In this document: one piece after another, positions 12,042-21,741 of the stretch
Position numbering within the stretch: the first letter of the stretch is position 1
Layout of the letters: each line of letters begins with the position of its first letter
Assembly (NCBI GenBank): GCA_037355855.1
Contig: CM074758.1
Span: forward strand, 2,887,001 to 2,951,000
Source of the DNA: Pseudo-nitzschia pungens
Lineage: Eukaryota; Bacillariophyta; Bacillariophyceae; Bacillariales; Bacillariaceae
Reading direction: 5' to 3'
DNA length: 64,000 nucleotides
The notes under the pieces: generated by a model
Databases searched by the model: none
The model's input: the letters and a program-made list of their open reading frames with translations, nothing else
Told to the model about the DNA's origin: nothing
Made by a program: the position numbers and the translations under genes

Positions 12042-14504
12042 TGCAAATGAACAGAACAAAACAAAACAAAAAACAAATCAAAACAACAACAACAACAAAA
12101 GCCCATAGAGAGAGAATCCTTTAGAATCCTTTTGTTGCGTGACTACGCGCTGCAGCAGCGGCAGCAGTAGTGGTAACTCGTATTGAAGCAAACATATGTA
12201 CATACTGCACTCCGCAGTTTCTTTGTATACAACAATAGATCCATCCCCGTCCCGACACATCCACACATAGTTCTAATTGTAACAATAGGCCATGGTATTT
12301 ATTATAGGAGTGATAGCATTACAATACAGTGCATCTATAATACAAATGCAATCAACCAGAACAAACGAGTGAAGACTGCAGGCATCGTATTGGGGAACGC
12401 AAAAAAATAATACTTCAAAACTTGGTGGCACCGTACGTGTACTCGAACCGAGCTCGTCAAACAAGTAATGACACACAATGTGGACTCGTCGGAGGGGTGG
12501 TCGTCACGGCCCACGGTCGAACCAAAACAAAAAAAACAAAAAAACAAAACGACAATCCATCCATACATCCGTACATCACTGCACGTACCGGTATGCGGGG
12601 AGACCACTACGTTTTCCGCACCCTACGACGACATTGGCACCAACGTGAATCCAATTTGCTACCGTACCGGAAATCATTTGCCACACCGGCGAATGAATCG
12701 AATCGAATCGAATCGAATCGGATCGGATCGGATCGGATCAGCAATACTGTAGTGATGATCCGTGCGACAGGTATTCATTGTTGGAATCCGTAGAACGAGG
12801 AACCACCAATCAATCAATCAATCAAAACAGACCGACACATGAGAGAAACATGCGCAAGCAGCCATCACTCCCACTAATGGTTGGTGGATGCTGTCCTCCG
12901 ACAACAACGCTATACAATCAAATCTCGAAGAACTAATAATAATAATAATAATAATTCAAAAGTCAACGAGCACGAGCAGACTGTCTTGGATTGAAGATCG
13001 TGATCACACATCATGCAGAGAACAATCTGATTCGTTGAATGGAATGGAAATTCATACTAGGTAGTATTGCCTTGCCTTGGAAAGAACCCAGGAGCATGGT
13101 CCAAAGTTGTGAACTGCTGGTGCATCATGATGTTGGTGCCGAAAGCGTGATGTGGGTTCTTGGGGGCACGGAAAAAAGGACCCGGCAGTTTTGCTTTTGT
13201 TGCTTGGTTCGCATGCACGCACTGTACTGTAATATTTAATTTCTTAGTAACATACCGTACGGAATGTGTTTTCGACTCGGATTCAGTGCTTTCTCTACGT
13301 TCAACATGTCAAAATAATAATAATGAGGTTTGTTACAAACTTTTTGAAGCCACTTATGTGGTCTTTATCTCAGATTTATATTCTCCATCTCAACAAGAGG
13401 TCATTTTCTTAGGTCAAAGGTCTAATTTACGTAGTAGATTAGTACAACGCATTGGTGGTAATACAATTACGTACTACGTACTTCGTAATAGTTTGTAGGT
13501 TGAAGTGTTAGAATTGTTTCGAAGTAGTAGTAATAGTTATTCTCACCGAAGAGAAACAACATGGAACATGGTAAGAATTCCATTTTGTGCTTGGTGTTCT
13601 CAAAACAACAACAATGCGAGATAAATTCACCGATGCTTTGATGCCACGTGCTATGGTCCTGTGGTGCTGTGAGGGATTGATTCCGTATCATCCCAACAAG
13701 AACGAATGCCATAAATTGTGGAGGCTACGTACGAATTTTTAGTTGTTTTCGAATTGGTGGCGGGTTTCACATCCAAACCTTGTACTTTTATGAGTTGCTC
13801 TTTTGGATTGACCACACGTTTCATCAATTCCTCTAAGAGTTGATACTATTGCCGACATCAAACGATTCCGTACTAAAAGTATTTTTTATGGTTTTTTTCC
13901 TTCAATTTCACAGTACTAGATTCGCTCGTGAACGTTCGTCCATTTTAACGGAATAATGAAATGTTCCCAGAATATCTTTCAATGGAACAATACCAATGAA
14001 ACTATCAAGCTTGATCATATATATATGGACGCGGCGTGATATCTAATCGTGTTGCATTTTCGATACTATCAATCATGATCAATCGAGCAAGAGATTTATT
14101 TATTGTCGCATTCCTCAGTCGTTCGCTGTTAAATTTCCGTACAATTGCATCATCACGGAATGATCGTCATTTCTCTGAAGAAAAACTCAAAGAATGGTTT
14201 CATAGTGGGATGAAAAGAACTTTATGTTGTTTCAATCTTGTTATTCACTTCGTAAGCCAGACAAAAAACGGGACTCCAGATCAGGTCCGATTCCGATAAA
14301 AAAAAACAAAAAAATTCTTTGGACCAAAAAATAATAATATTAGTAATACCGTTCCGCTATCCTACAGAATACAGTATCGGTGCTTGTTCGTACGTAATAA
14401 TAATAGACGTTTGCCGCCAAAAATCTTTGTTGAAGTCATGAGCATAAAACATTCGGCGACAGAAACAAATTGAGTATTTGCATTTGATTCCAGCAATAAA
14501 TATA
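12042..14504. other. Intergenic, 2.5 kb, simple repeats only
   Basis: No coding frame is convincing. It holds a pentanucleotide array (12691-12739), (ATAA)n at about 12933-12953, several A-rich runs after the isochorismatase stop, and scattered TACGTA/GTAC words. The open frame 13160-13498 has no recognisable domain and coding-unlike composition. Confidence 0.55.
12691..12739 (+). repeat. GAATC/GGATC pentanucleotide array
   Basis: About ten tandem pentamers that switch from GAATC to GGATC half way. Simple satellite with no evident function. Confidence 0.9.
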
Positions 14505-14978
14505 ATGATGGACGACAACAACCTTTATTCTATGAAACCGACGTTTCCTTTGCCGAGAGGAGGGAGGCGTGGAAAAAGAAGAACACATTTGTCACGGATG
14601 CAGATATCGACTTCGGGAGAACCCGGCGAAGGTTTCCGTTGTTGTCCACGAATGGCAACAACAAAGTCTCCCAAAGAAATCATTTTCTTTGTAAGTGTTG
14701 GTGTATTGCTGACCATTGTTGTTGGAGCACTCCTCGACTTTCCGTTGCACAAGTGGACTTCGTCCAACGCTGGCAACAGCACGGTCATCAGCTCGGTGAA
14801 TCTCCGCGGCTCAAATTCACAACTAGGCCACAACGATCCCAAATTCTTTTACAAGCATCGAAAAAAACAGGACTGTAATTGGGTGTCCGAAGAGCCCTCC
14901 ACACGCTGCTACAACGAGTGGAAGGGGAAATTGATTCTGGACTTTTGTCCGGAAACGTGCAATTTGGTTGGCATATAA
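14505..14978 (+). CDS. Small single-pass membrane protein with C-terminal Cys-rich domain
   Basis: About 157 residues from tandem ATGs at 14505/14508; an earlier TTG at 14478 is unlikely. The N-terminal 60 residues are basic (GGRRGKRRTHL) and likely cytosolic. One strong transmembrane helix follows (EIIFFVSVGVLLTIVVGALL), giving a type II topology. The C terminus carries four cysteines in the arrangement DCNWV, TRCYNEW, DFCPETC. From memory this resembles a short repeat domain common in diatom secreted and membrane proteins (C-x-W-V, R-C, C-P-x-T-C), which I could not check by search. It is probably lumenal or extracellular with two disulfides. No function is claimed. It stands alone between two long gaps. 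Confidence 0.6.
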   Translation: MMDDNNLYSMKPTFPLPRGGRRGKRRTHLSRMQISTSGEPGEGFRCCPRMATTKSPKEIIFFVSVGVLLTIVVGALLDFPLHKWTSSNAGNSTVISSVNLRGSNSQLGHNDPKFFYKHRKKQDCNWVSEEPSTRCYNEWKGKLILDFCPETCNLVGI

Positions 14979-15543
14979 GGGAACATTCTGTTGGACATGA
15001 CTGATGAACAACCACGGCAGACGATCAATTCGAACTACTGTAAACAATACAACTGCCGATGGATCGAGATTTTATTGAAATCAGGTGCCAAGGATAGAAC
15101 GAAATCAAAACAAACTGTAAAGGGATCTTACAAACACAAGAAAAATCGAGAACAAGTGAATGGGAGAAAGAGAACGTGGTCTAAATTTGAAGGTACCTCG
15201 CTAAAAATTGACATGGGAGAAATGCTTCTCGTTGAAGACATTGTTCGTCATTGCCAATTGCAACCGCTGAGAAGTAGAAGTACCGACTCCGACTCAAAAT
15301 GTTCTTCTGTAAAGTATTACCAATATAACGAAAGTAAATACAATTTTTCGAAAAAACAGTCTATTCAATATTTCCAAGGCAATAGTGATGTGATCTGTAA
15401 TATTTTGGTCTGAGGCACCGTGAAAAAGGCTGTTAGTCCCTTGTTGATCCTCGTAGATCAACAACGCAAATGGTGCATCCTACGTATGGATAGGCAGAGA
15501 AAATGGTTTGACGCCACTCCCGTCCGTAGTCTAGTTGAGTCGT
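14979..15543. other. Gap before FTO 3' end
   Basis: A plus-strand frame from ATG 14997 to 15413 (139 codons, Lys/Ser/Tyr-rich) has no domain and AT-rich noncoding composition. I read the region as the 3' flanks of the Cys-rich gene and of FTO, which converge here. Confidence 0.5.
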
Positions 15544-18291
15544 TTAGTACCTCTTCCGTTTTTTCTTTCCATTCCTTTTGTTCTTCCCAGCATGATGACT
15601 ATTTTTCTTGTTCTTGTTATCTCTCTCGTTACAATTTGTTTCCGGAACGATGTCGAGCTGAAAAAGAGATCGAAAACGTCGCATGCCCGAAAACATCTGG
15701 CCGGCATCGGATGATGATTCTTTGTGACGGTGGTACTTTTCAACAATCCAACCGTATACCTTTTTCGTCTCTCCATCTTTCCATCCATATCCACTATCTG
15801 AACTTACGAGATGCAGATTTTCCTCTTCTCGAAACTCTTCCCCAGTAGTGTATACTTTCACAGATGAGAAAATGCACCAGCCGATGATTTTGACGCCGTC
15901 TCCCTTGTGGCCACTTGAGCTTAGTTGATTCCCCAAGCCACTAATACCTGCCTGGCCCGTTGCAGACTCGAGTATCATTATCTTTTTCCCAATGAGGGAG
16001 GGAGGAAGAGTGTAGGACCTTGTTTCAATGAGCTTCTTTCCATCAACTATAGCTCCTGCCCATGGTTGCTGCAATTCCAGAGCGAAAATATTGCCGCTCT
16101 CGGCCCAACCGGCCCAATCCATTGGTTTCGCGTGCTGATCCGATTCGTTCTCATTCACGAGGTTTTTTTCCAACTTTTCTAACCTCCAAGGAGGTGGAAG
16201 AAGATCGCTGCTGCCCTCTCGATATGCCTTCCCGCACTGTGAGACATCTCTGGCCATTTCTTTGAGTTTGACGGGGGACTCAGGAAGAGGAGATTTCCCA
16301 ACACCATTGTGTAGAGTGCTGCTCGAATCGCTGACCGCATTTTCCACTTCGAATCGAAACGGGACCTCCATTGGCCTGCAATCGGGGGGCATTTCGTGAA
16401 AGACGTGGTCTCTTTCTCGCTTTCGCCAGAGTTCTCTCATTCTGGCTCGGTCCTCCAGGAGCTTTGCAAAGGGTTCGAAAATTTCCACCCCAGTACTATC
16501 CTCCCGAATGTTGATCCTTGAAACGATTTCTTGGATTATCCCCAGAGCCTTCTTCCTACGATCCCGAGCCTTGCGTTCTGCCTTTGTCGGCTTTGTTTCG
16601 ACATCCGTTTTCCCACTCTTGCCGCCCCTGATAGTCCCATCCAAACCACATTTGCCCTCGGCTGCAGCTCGCAAAAGGTCCATTGTTTGCTTGGTTCTCA
16701 CTTCCAACTGACTCCAAATCGAGAGGAGTTCTGTCATCGGAGTCTTCCAATACGATTCCCAGAGTAATTCATGGTGACCACTTCCCTGGATATAAAATTG
16801 TCGTATCCATTCCGACTCGATTTCGGTCAAAAGGAGCTGTTCGGATCTCCATAGTTTTGGTCCCTTTTTGTGGAATTGTCGTATGGCGGCGTTGCCGCGT
16901 TCGATCCAATCCCGGACGTTGTGCGAGTCTCGCAACAAGCGAAAGGTGCAAGAATACCGCACTCCGGCGGTGGCAGCATCCCCGGTCGTTAGGACCGTGT
17001 GTTGGTGATGATGATTGAAGTCGTCCAATAGATAGTACGCCGACCCGGATGGCAAACTCACAGCCACCGGCGATGTCTCTTCGACGATCGATGTTTCGGT
17101 GTTGGTCCCTCGTCGTCGTTGCGAAGCTTGTGGACCTTCTGCGTGATGAGCAACCCGGAGTGCTACCCACCACTGGCCTTTGGAATCTTGGGTCTTTCCC
17201 CGTTTGGTTCTTTTGTCCCCGGCTTTGTCTTTGACTTTGTGGTTGTCGTAGTCGTTGTCGTGGTCGTTATCGTTATCGTGGTCGTTGTCGTTGTGGCATT
17301 CTTTGGATCCTCCCAACAGCGTTTGATAGACGGCAATCGTTGAATAATGTTCCAGACTGGAGTCGGCATGCCAACTGACGGAAGTTTTGGCATTCTTGCT
17401 GTCTTCGGTGCTCTTGTTTTTGTTGTTGTGTTCATTCGCTCGTTTGTTGTCACCACCGAAAACATACGGTTTCAAATCCGAACTCGATTCCATTCGATTG
17501 ATCAAGCAAATGTCAAAATTCGGCCTTCCCCTGGTAGCGGATACCCGTCGTTGCCGTCGTCTCTCGTCCAAGTCTCGAAGATGGCTCAGTGTGCGGTTTG
17601 TCATTGCTTGGCCAAGTTTTTGGATGATCGGTGTGTCGTGATGGAGTTGAACCCCATCCTGCTGCACACTGCTCCGATCCGGGTTGTCCGTTTGGTCCTT
17701 CCCATCGCAACTGTTTCGCTTGCGACGTTTGTTGGCTCGGTTGCTTCTTGCGCGATTGGGATAGTTGTTGCTGCCCCCGGCTGTCCAGGGATGGGCAAAC
17801 ATTCTTAGCCCCAGATATTTGTACGTAGTACCGTGAGCACCTACTACACACCGGGTTACATAGGTCTTGGCACATTTCGTGCCCAAACCGAACGGTTGGG
17901 TAACGTCGGTGCGGAAAAACCCGTCTCGCGCCATGTTCTCGAGAGATGTTTGAATAACTTTTTCGTTCACGCGGCAGTCTCGACCCTCGGTGGTCGAGGA
18001 CAACGACGACAGCATTTGGGCATCGTCCACTACAAAACCCTCGTACGGGCCGCGAATGGCTGCCTCGAACGACTCGCGGTAGGGATGTTCGTCTCTGAGA
18101 AATTCTCCTTTGGGCGGTTGGGGAAGACGAGCTGGAAATTCCTGCGGAAGAAGAACATCATCGTTGCTGTTTGCCCCGCATGATCTTGACTCGTGGATCT
18201 CTGGCTGAGAGGACGACGATGGTTTCGAGGTTTTTTTTTGAGATTTTCGCTTGGCACTCGATTTGCCCATCCTCTTTTCGGCTTTCAGCAA
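15544..18291 (-). CDS. FTO: FTO-type 2-oxoglutarate/Fe(II) dioxygenase fused to an ASCH domain
   Basis: Single-exon 915-residue protein. FTO enzymes oxidatively demethylate N6-methyladenosine and related bases in RNA with Fe(II) and 2-oxoglutarate. FTO landmarks in order: TTYKYLGLRMFAHPW (155-169); iron ligands His308 and Asp310 in VSWHADSS; a DN-repeat insertion (334-350); AYYLLDDFNHHHQHTVLTTG with distal ligand His431; 2OG-binding arginines Arg445 and Arg451 in RYSCTFR; then C-terminal-domain features ESEWIRQFYIQG and FHEMPPDCRPMEVPF. Residues 735-850 form an added ASCH/EOLA-like domain (FALELQQPWAGAIVDGKK, then VETR-like IETRS, IGWCIF and KVYGWIVEKY). ASCH domains are thought to bind RNA or modified nucleosides. 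Both termini are Lys/Arg-rich, suiting a nuclear site. Met8 (18270) is an alternative start. FTO has been reported in vertebrates and marine algae; the fusion is the unusual part. Confidence 0.92.
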   Translation of the reverse strand: MLKAEKRMGKSSAKRKSQKKTSKPSSSSQPEIHESRSCGANSNDDVLLPQEFPARLPQPPKGEFLRDEHPYRESFEAAIRGPYEGFVVDDAQMLSSLSSTTEGRDCRVNEKVIQTSLENMARDGFFRTDVTQPFGLGTKCAKTYVTRCVVGAHGTTYKYLGLRMFAHPWTAGGSNNYPNRARSNRANKRRKRNSCDGKDQTDNPDRSSVQQDGVQLHHDTPIIQKLGQAMTNRTLSHLRDLDERRRQRRVSATRGRPNFDICLINRMESSSDLKPYVFGGDNKRANEHNNKNKSTEDSKNAKTSVSWHADSSLEHYSTIAVYQTLLGGSKECHNDNDHDNDNDHDNDYDNHKVKDKAGDKRTKRGKTQDSKGQWWVALRVAHHAEGPQASQRRRGTNTETSIVEETSPVAVSLPSGSAYYLLDDFNHHHQHTVLTTGDAATAGVRYSCTFRLLRDSHNVRDWIERGNAAIRQFHKKGPKLWRSEQLLLTEIESEWIRQFYIQGSGHHELLWESYWKTPMTELLSIWSQLEVRTKQTMDLLRAAAEGKCGLDGTIRGGKSGKTDVETKPTKAERKARDRRKKALGIIQEIVSRINIREDSTGVEIFEPFAKLLEDRARMRELWRKRERDHVFHEMPPDCRPMEVPFRFEVENAVSDSSSTLHNGVGKSPLPESPVKLKEMARDVSQCGKAYREGSSDLLPPPWRLEKLEKNLVNENESDQHAKPMDWAGWAESGNIFALELQQPWAGAIVDGKKLIETRSYTLPPSLIGKKIMILESATGQAGISGLGNQLSSSGHKGDGVKIIGWCIFSSVKVYTTGEEFREEENLHLVSSDSGYGWKDGETKKVYGWIVEKYHRHKESSSDAGQMFSGMRRFRSLFQLDIVPETNCNERDNKNKKNSHHAGKNKRNGKKKRKRY
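17230..17300 (-). repeat. Hexanucleotide-like repeat coding (Asp-Asn/His-Asp)n in FTO
   Basis: Imperfect repeat, GTCGTT/ATCGTT units on the plus strand, encoding the Asn-Asp-His run of the FTO insertion. It sits in a loop absent from animal FTO. Confidence 0.85.
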
Positions 18292-18898
18292 GCGTGCTTC
18301 TTCAGAAACGCCCTTGATTGGGTTTTAAACAGGATAGCTGTCGCAATGGGCGACTCACACTATCATACCGGTACTCTCTAAGTCTTGGTCGTTGCAATTC
18401 GCAACTCGGATTTTGCTCCTCCTCCCAACGTTTCACTTTTCACTTCTCACTTTCGACTTCCGACTTGCGATTTTTGACAGAAAACGACGGGAGACAATGG
18501 TTTCGAGCATCCTATCATCACCTTTTTGATCCGGCGGACGGCCCGTCTGTCAATCGTACGGCACGAGCGACTCGACACCCTGAGACGAACACGAAAACAC
18601 GAAACACGACACACAACATTTAAATTAACCTTACAGTAAGGTTACTTTGTACGAAGTAACTTACTTTTAGTACGAATTTTCTCCCTACCGATATTAACGT
18701 AAGGTTACCGTATCTTGCTCTCAACCATTCATTGGATCGTCTTTTTTAAAGACTTTCTTTGTACTTTTTGTGCTCGGAACAAAATCTTGGAAGGGAAGAA
18801 TGGAGAATGAATGATCTTTCTTTGTAGTAAGTTACTTGCGAATGCATCGTATGAGTTCAAGTACGCACCAGCATTAGCACTCCTAAGGTTACTTACCA

Positions 18899-19446
18899 GG
18901 AACATGGTTGATTTAATTTTTTTCTAATAATTTAAATTTTTTTAGCCCCCTGCGCACAACGCACCAAACGAACATGGTTGATTTTTTTTTGACAGATTTT
19001 CTCTTCCCCAGCGCTCCACGTTGGTTGAACTTTTGGAAAAAAAAAAAATTTTCATAGCCTCCCCCATATTAGCGATATGTACTCATCGCTAAAATATCAT
19101 CACTGAATCGGGTGTCAAAGTGACACCCGGGGTCAAAGTGACACCCGGTGTCACTTTGATACCCAAAAGTATCAGAGAGTGTCAAGTGTCAAAGTGACAC
19201 CGGGTGTCACTTTGACCCGGGGTGTCACTTTGACACTCGCTAGAGAAGTTGGCATTGGGTTGGCGGCTTGTCCTGGAGAGTGTGTGTGAAATTTTAGGTA
19301 GAAAAAATTATTTTCTTACGGGGGAGTCAGTAAAATTCAAATTTTGAATAGAAAAAAATTAGATCAACCATGTGACGAACAGGTAGGGGGAGGGGGACCG
19401 GGAATTTTTTCAAATTCCTCAAAAAAACAAAAATCAACCATGTTCC
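18899..19446. mobile_element. Foldback (MITE-like) element with nested hairpin core
   Basis: The left arm carries two GAACATGGTTGATTT words (18899 and 18970), each followed by a T-rich run. The right arm carries two reverse complements (about 19362 and 19431), each preceded by an A-rich run, so the whole folds back on itself imperfectly. C-rich patches on the left (GCCCCC, CTCCCCC) mirror G-rich patches on the right. The centre (19110-19239) is a separate near-perfect hairpin. No open frame is present and no clear target duplication was found. Calling it a mobile element is inference; a single-copy structure is possible. Confidence 0.55.
19110..19239. repeat. Hairpin of palindromic GTGTCAAAGTGACAC units
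   Basis: Two arms of about 54 bp (19110-19163 and 19186-19239) are nearly perfect reverse complements across a 22-bp loop. Each arm holds three units of GTGTCAAAGTGACAC or its complement, and each unit is itself almost palindromic. The region can therefore form one long hairpin or several short ones. Confidence 0.9.
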
Positions 19447-19785
19447 AGACAGATTTACAAGTGCGTTGATCTTCGTGATCGGAGTGGGACTACGTACGTA
19501 CGTAAGTGTACCAGACAATTATTACCGAACAGAAGGATACCGTGAGTGCTTTGGTCGCACAACACCAAAACATATGTGGCGTCACGACTAAAAATAAAAA
19601 AATCAGAAGCCGAATGGATTTTCCGGTGATCCGAGATTCATTCATTCTTCACTCGCTATCCTTTCCGCCTTCCTTCTCCCGACAAGTAAGTTACATGTAC
19701 CGCAGTTCGTCCACAATAACTCCCGTGTCAAAAAATACCGACTAGTTCCACAAAAGAACTTTCGAGTATTCGACACAAAAGAACA

Positions 19786-21741
19786 ATGGGAAACTCCCTG
19801 TACGAAGTCATTGGAGATGTTGCTGCATCGTCCTTCCTGACGGGCATCACTGCTGTCTGGTTTTTGTTTTGTATCACCGGAGTTTTTCTGTCCCATTCCT
19901 CTGTTTCTGCCTTTCGAATCGTTGTTCCTCCCCTCGACAAGGTTGACTCGCTACGGTCGCTTGCGAACGATCCTTCCTTGGTTCCGCCCTACGGAGTGCA
20001 ACCAAAAGTTGACAATGGCAGCGACAAGGTCGATGAAAACGACAGCAGAGGCGTCGGAACGTTTCTGCCGATCACTGAGGAAGACATGAACGCATTTGTT
20101 CCCGAGGCCGAAACTACTCATTTTTGTTTCTTGCTCCACGGGTTTCAGGGACTCAGCACCGACCTGTCATATTTTGAAACGATCATGAAGCAATGGGTCG
20201 GCCTCGAACGGAAAAAACAAGACCGAAGCAACAGATGGCGGGCGGAGGGCGTTGATGAGGATGGTTTTGTTGTCGTTCCAGAGGCCGCTGCCGACAAGCA
20301 TGGCGGAAGTTCCGATGGACGACTCGGGACGGGGAGCGTCGACCAGAACGATTTTGTGATGGTTCCTGAGGTTGGTAGTGGTAGTGGTAGTGGTAGTGGT
20401 AGTGGTAGTGGTAGTGGTAGTGGTAGTGGTAGTGACACATCCGATGATTTTGAAAGACGAAAACTCCACGACATGGTGGTTCACAACGCTATTTGTAACG
20501 AGAGGAAGACAAACGATGGGGTGATCAACGGCGGAGATCGGCTCGTAGCAGAAATGAGACAGGTAATCGGCATCGAAATGAGAAAGAGACACATGGAGCT
20601 GGAAAAGACAACCGGCGACCAACCCGGCGTCAAAGCCGACGAAGTAGAAGAGAAAACGACCAGCGAAAGACCGTACAACATTACCATTAGCATCCTTGGG
20701 AATTCCATGGGAGGATTGTACGGACGATATGCCATTGCCAAACTGATCGATCGGCACTGCGTGGAAGAAATATCCTCCGCCGCAACGGACAGCGATAGTC
20801 GGGATCCCGAACCCCGACGAGTCGCATCCTCCAGATCCTGGATACTCGACGGCACCTACCGGCTTCGCATGAATGTTTTCTGCACGACCGCTTCCCCCCA
20901 TCTCGGGGTTTCCCGGCACACGTGGATCCGCATTCCGAGGATCGCAGAGCTCGGGATTGCCCTAACCATGGGGCAATCGGGAAGCGACTTGTTTCGGTGC
21001 AACGATCTGTTGCATACCATGGCGACCGATTCGGAGTTTCTGCGACCCCTCGCGTCGTTTCGAAAACGCATCGCCTACGCCAATTGTTACGGGACCGACT
21101 TTCCGGTGCCGGTGGAAACCGCGGCCTTTTTGTCGGAAAAGTCGACAGTTCCTCACCGCCGGTCCGTGAACTCGAGCAAGATCGCACGCAATACCAACAA
21201 CAACAACAACAACAACAACAACAGCGGTGCAGTGGTTGTGCGGGCACTGACCACATCCTCTGATACCGAGCGATCCGAGACAGAGGAGTTTTCCGACGAG
21301 TTGCATCGAATGTCGGTATCTCTCGACAATCTGGGCTGGGAAAAAGTCTTTGTCGATCTCCGACAGGAGATGGTTTCGGTTGAAATCCCCCGATGGACCT
21401 GGCTGATGCGGTGGAGACTTTGGTCCTCGCATAGCAGGACTTCCCAAGATGGGAGTGGCAGGGGTGACAGCTATGCATCTCCTTTTTCCCATCGAAATGA
21501 TTGGAAGGAGGAAACTACAATAGCTTCCAAAGACATTGTGAATGCGATCCAATTGGCGGGCGAAAACGGCTCGAGGGACAAGAATCGACTTCTTCTGTGT
21601 CTTCCCGTTGGGCACAATATGATTGTGGCATTTTCCAGAGATCGAATTTCTTCGTTTTTCAACAAAGGGGGGCGACCGGTGGTGGATGCATTGGCAAAAG
21701 AATTGGTCCACGAAATTTTTGCCCGGAACGAGTATCGATAG
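19786..21741 (+). CDS. DUF676 (ROG1-like) serine lipase/esterase
   Basis: 651-residue alpha/beta hydrolase of the DUF676 family, whose members act on lipids at membranes. The N terminus has a hydrophobic segment (about 12-40) ending near VSAFRIV, a possible secretory or plastid-type leader. FCFLLHGFQG (113-122) is the oxyanion-loop motif; GNSMGGLYGRYA (305-316) is the nucleophile elbow with Ser307; FCTTASPHLG (365-374) is typical of the family; VGHNMIV near 617 supplies the likely catalytic His. Between the loop and the elbow is an insertion with two related acidic motifs (DGFVVVPE at 159, NDFVMVPE at 188) and a Gly-Ser dipeptide run from GGTAGT repeats. A poly-Asn run (about 465-473) sits further on. 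Start chosen at ATG 19786, the first in frame. Substrate unknown. Confidence 0.85.
   Translation: MGNSLYEVIGDVAASSFLTGITAVWFLFCITGVFLSHSSVSAFRIVVPPLDKVDSLRSLANDPSLVPPYGVQPKVDNGSDKVDENDSRGVGTFLPITEEDMNAFVPEAETTHFCFLLHGFQGLSTDLSYFETIMKQWVGLERKKQDRSNRWRAEGVDEDGFVVVPEAAADKHGGSSDGRLGTGSVDQNDFVMVPEVGSGSGSGSGSGSGSGSGSGSDTSDDFERRKLHDMVVHNAICNERKTNDGVINGGDRLVAEMRQVIGIEMRKRHMELEKTTGDQPGVKADEVEEKTTSERPYNITISILGNSMGGLYGRYAIAKLIDRHCVEEISSAATDSDSRDPEPRRVASSRSWILDGTYRLRMNVFCTTASPHLGVSRHTWIRIPRIAELGIALTMGQSGSDLFRCNDLLHTMATDSEFLRPLASFRKRIAYANCYGTDFPVPVETAAFLSEKSTVPHRRSVNSSKIARNTNNNNNNNNNSGAVVVRALTTSSDTERSETEEFSDELHRMSVSLDNLGWEKVFVDLRQEMVSVEIPRWTWLMRWRLWSSHSRTSQDGSGRGDSYASPFSHRNDWKEETTIASKDIVNAIQLAGENGSRDKNRLLLCLPVGHNMIVAFSRDRISSFFNKGGRPVVDALAKELVHEIFARNEYR
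20371..20433 (+). repeat. (GGTAGT)n coding a Gly-Ser run in the lipase
   Basis: About ten tandem hexamers, in frame, giving a flexible Gly-Ser linker. The length is probably variable between alleles. Confidence 0.95.

Larger units (their letters stand above)
18292..19785. other. Divergent 5' region between FTO and lipase
   Basis: Holds two exact GTAAGGTTAC copies (18636, 18699) near the FTO side and the foldback element described separately (18899-19446). Beyond it, a TACGTACGTACGTA palindrome lies at about 19491-19504. No coding frame was found. Confidence 0.6.

Noticed and set aside
14997..15413. 139-codon plus-strand ORF
   Set aside because: Lys/Ser/Tyr-rich, no domain, lies in a convergent 3' gap; not supportable as a gene.
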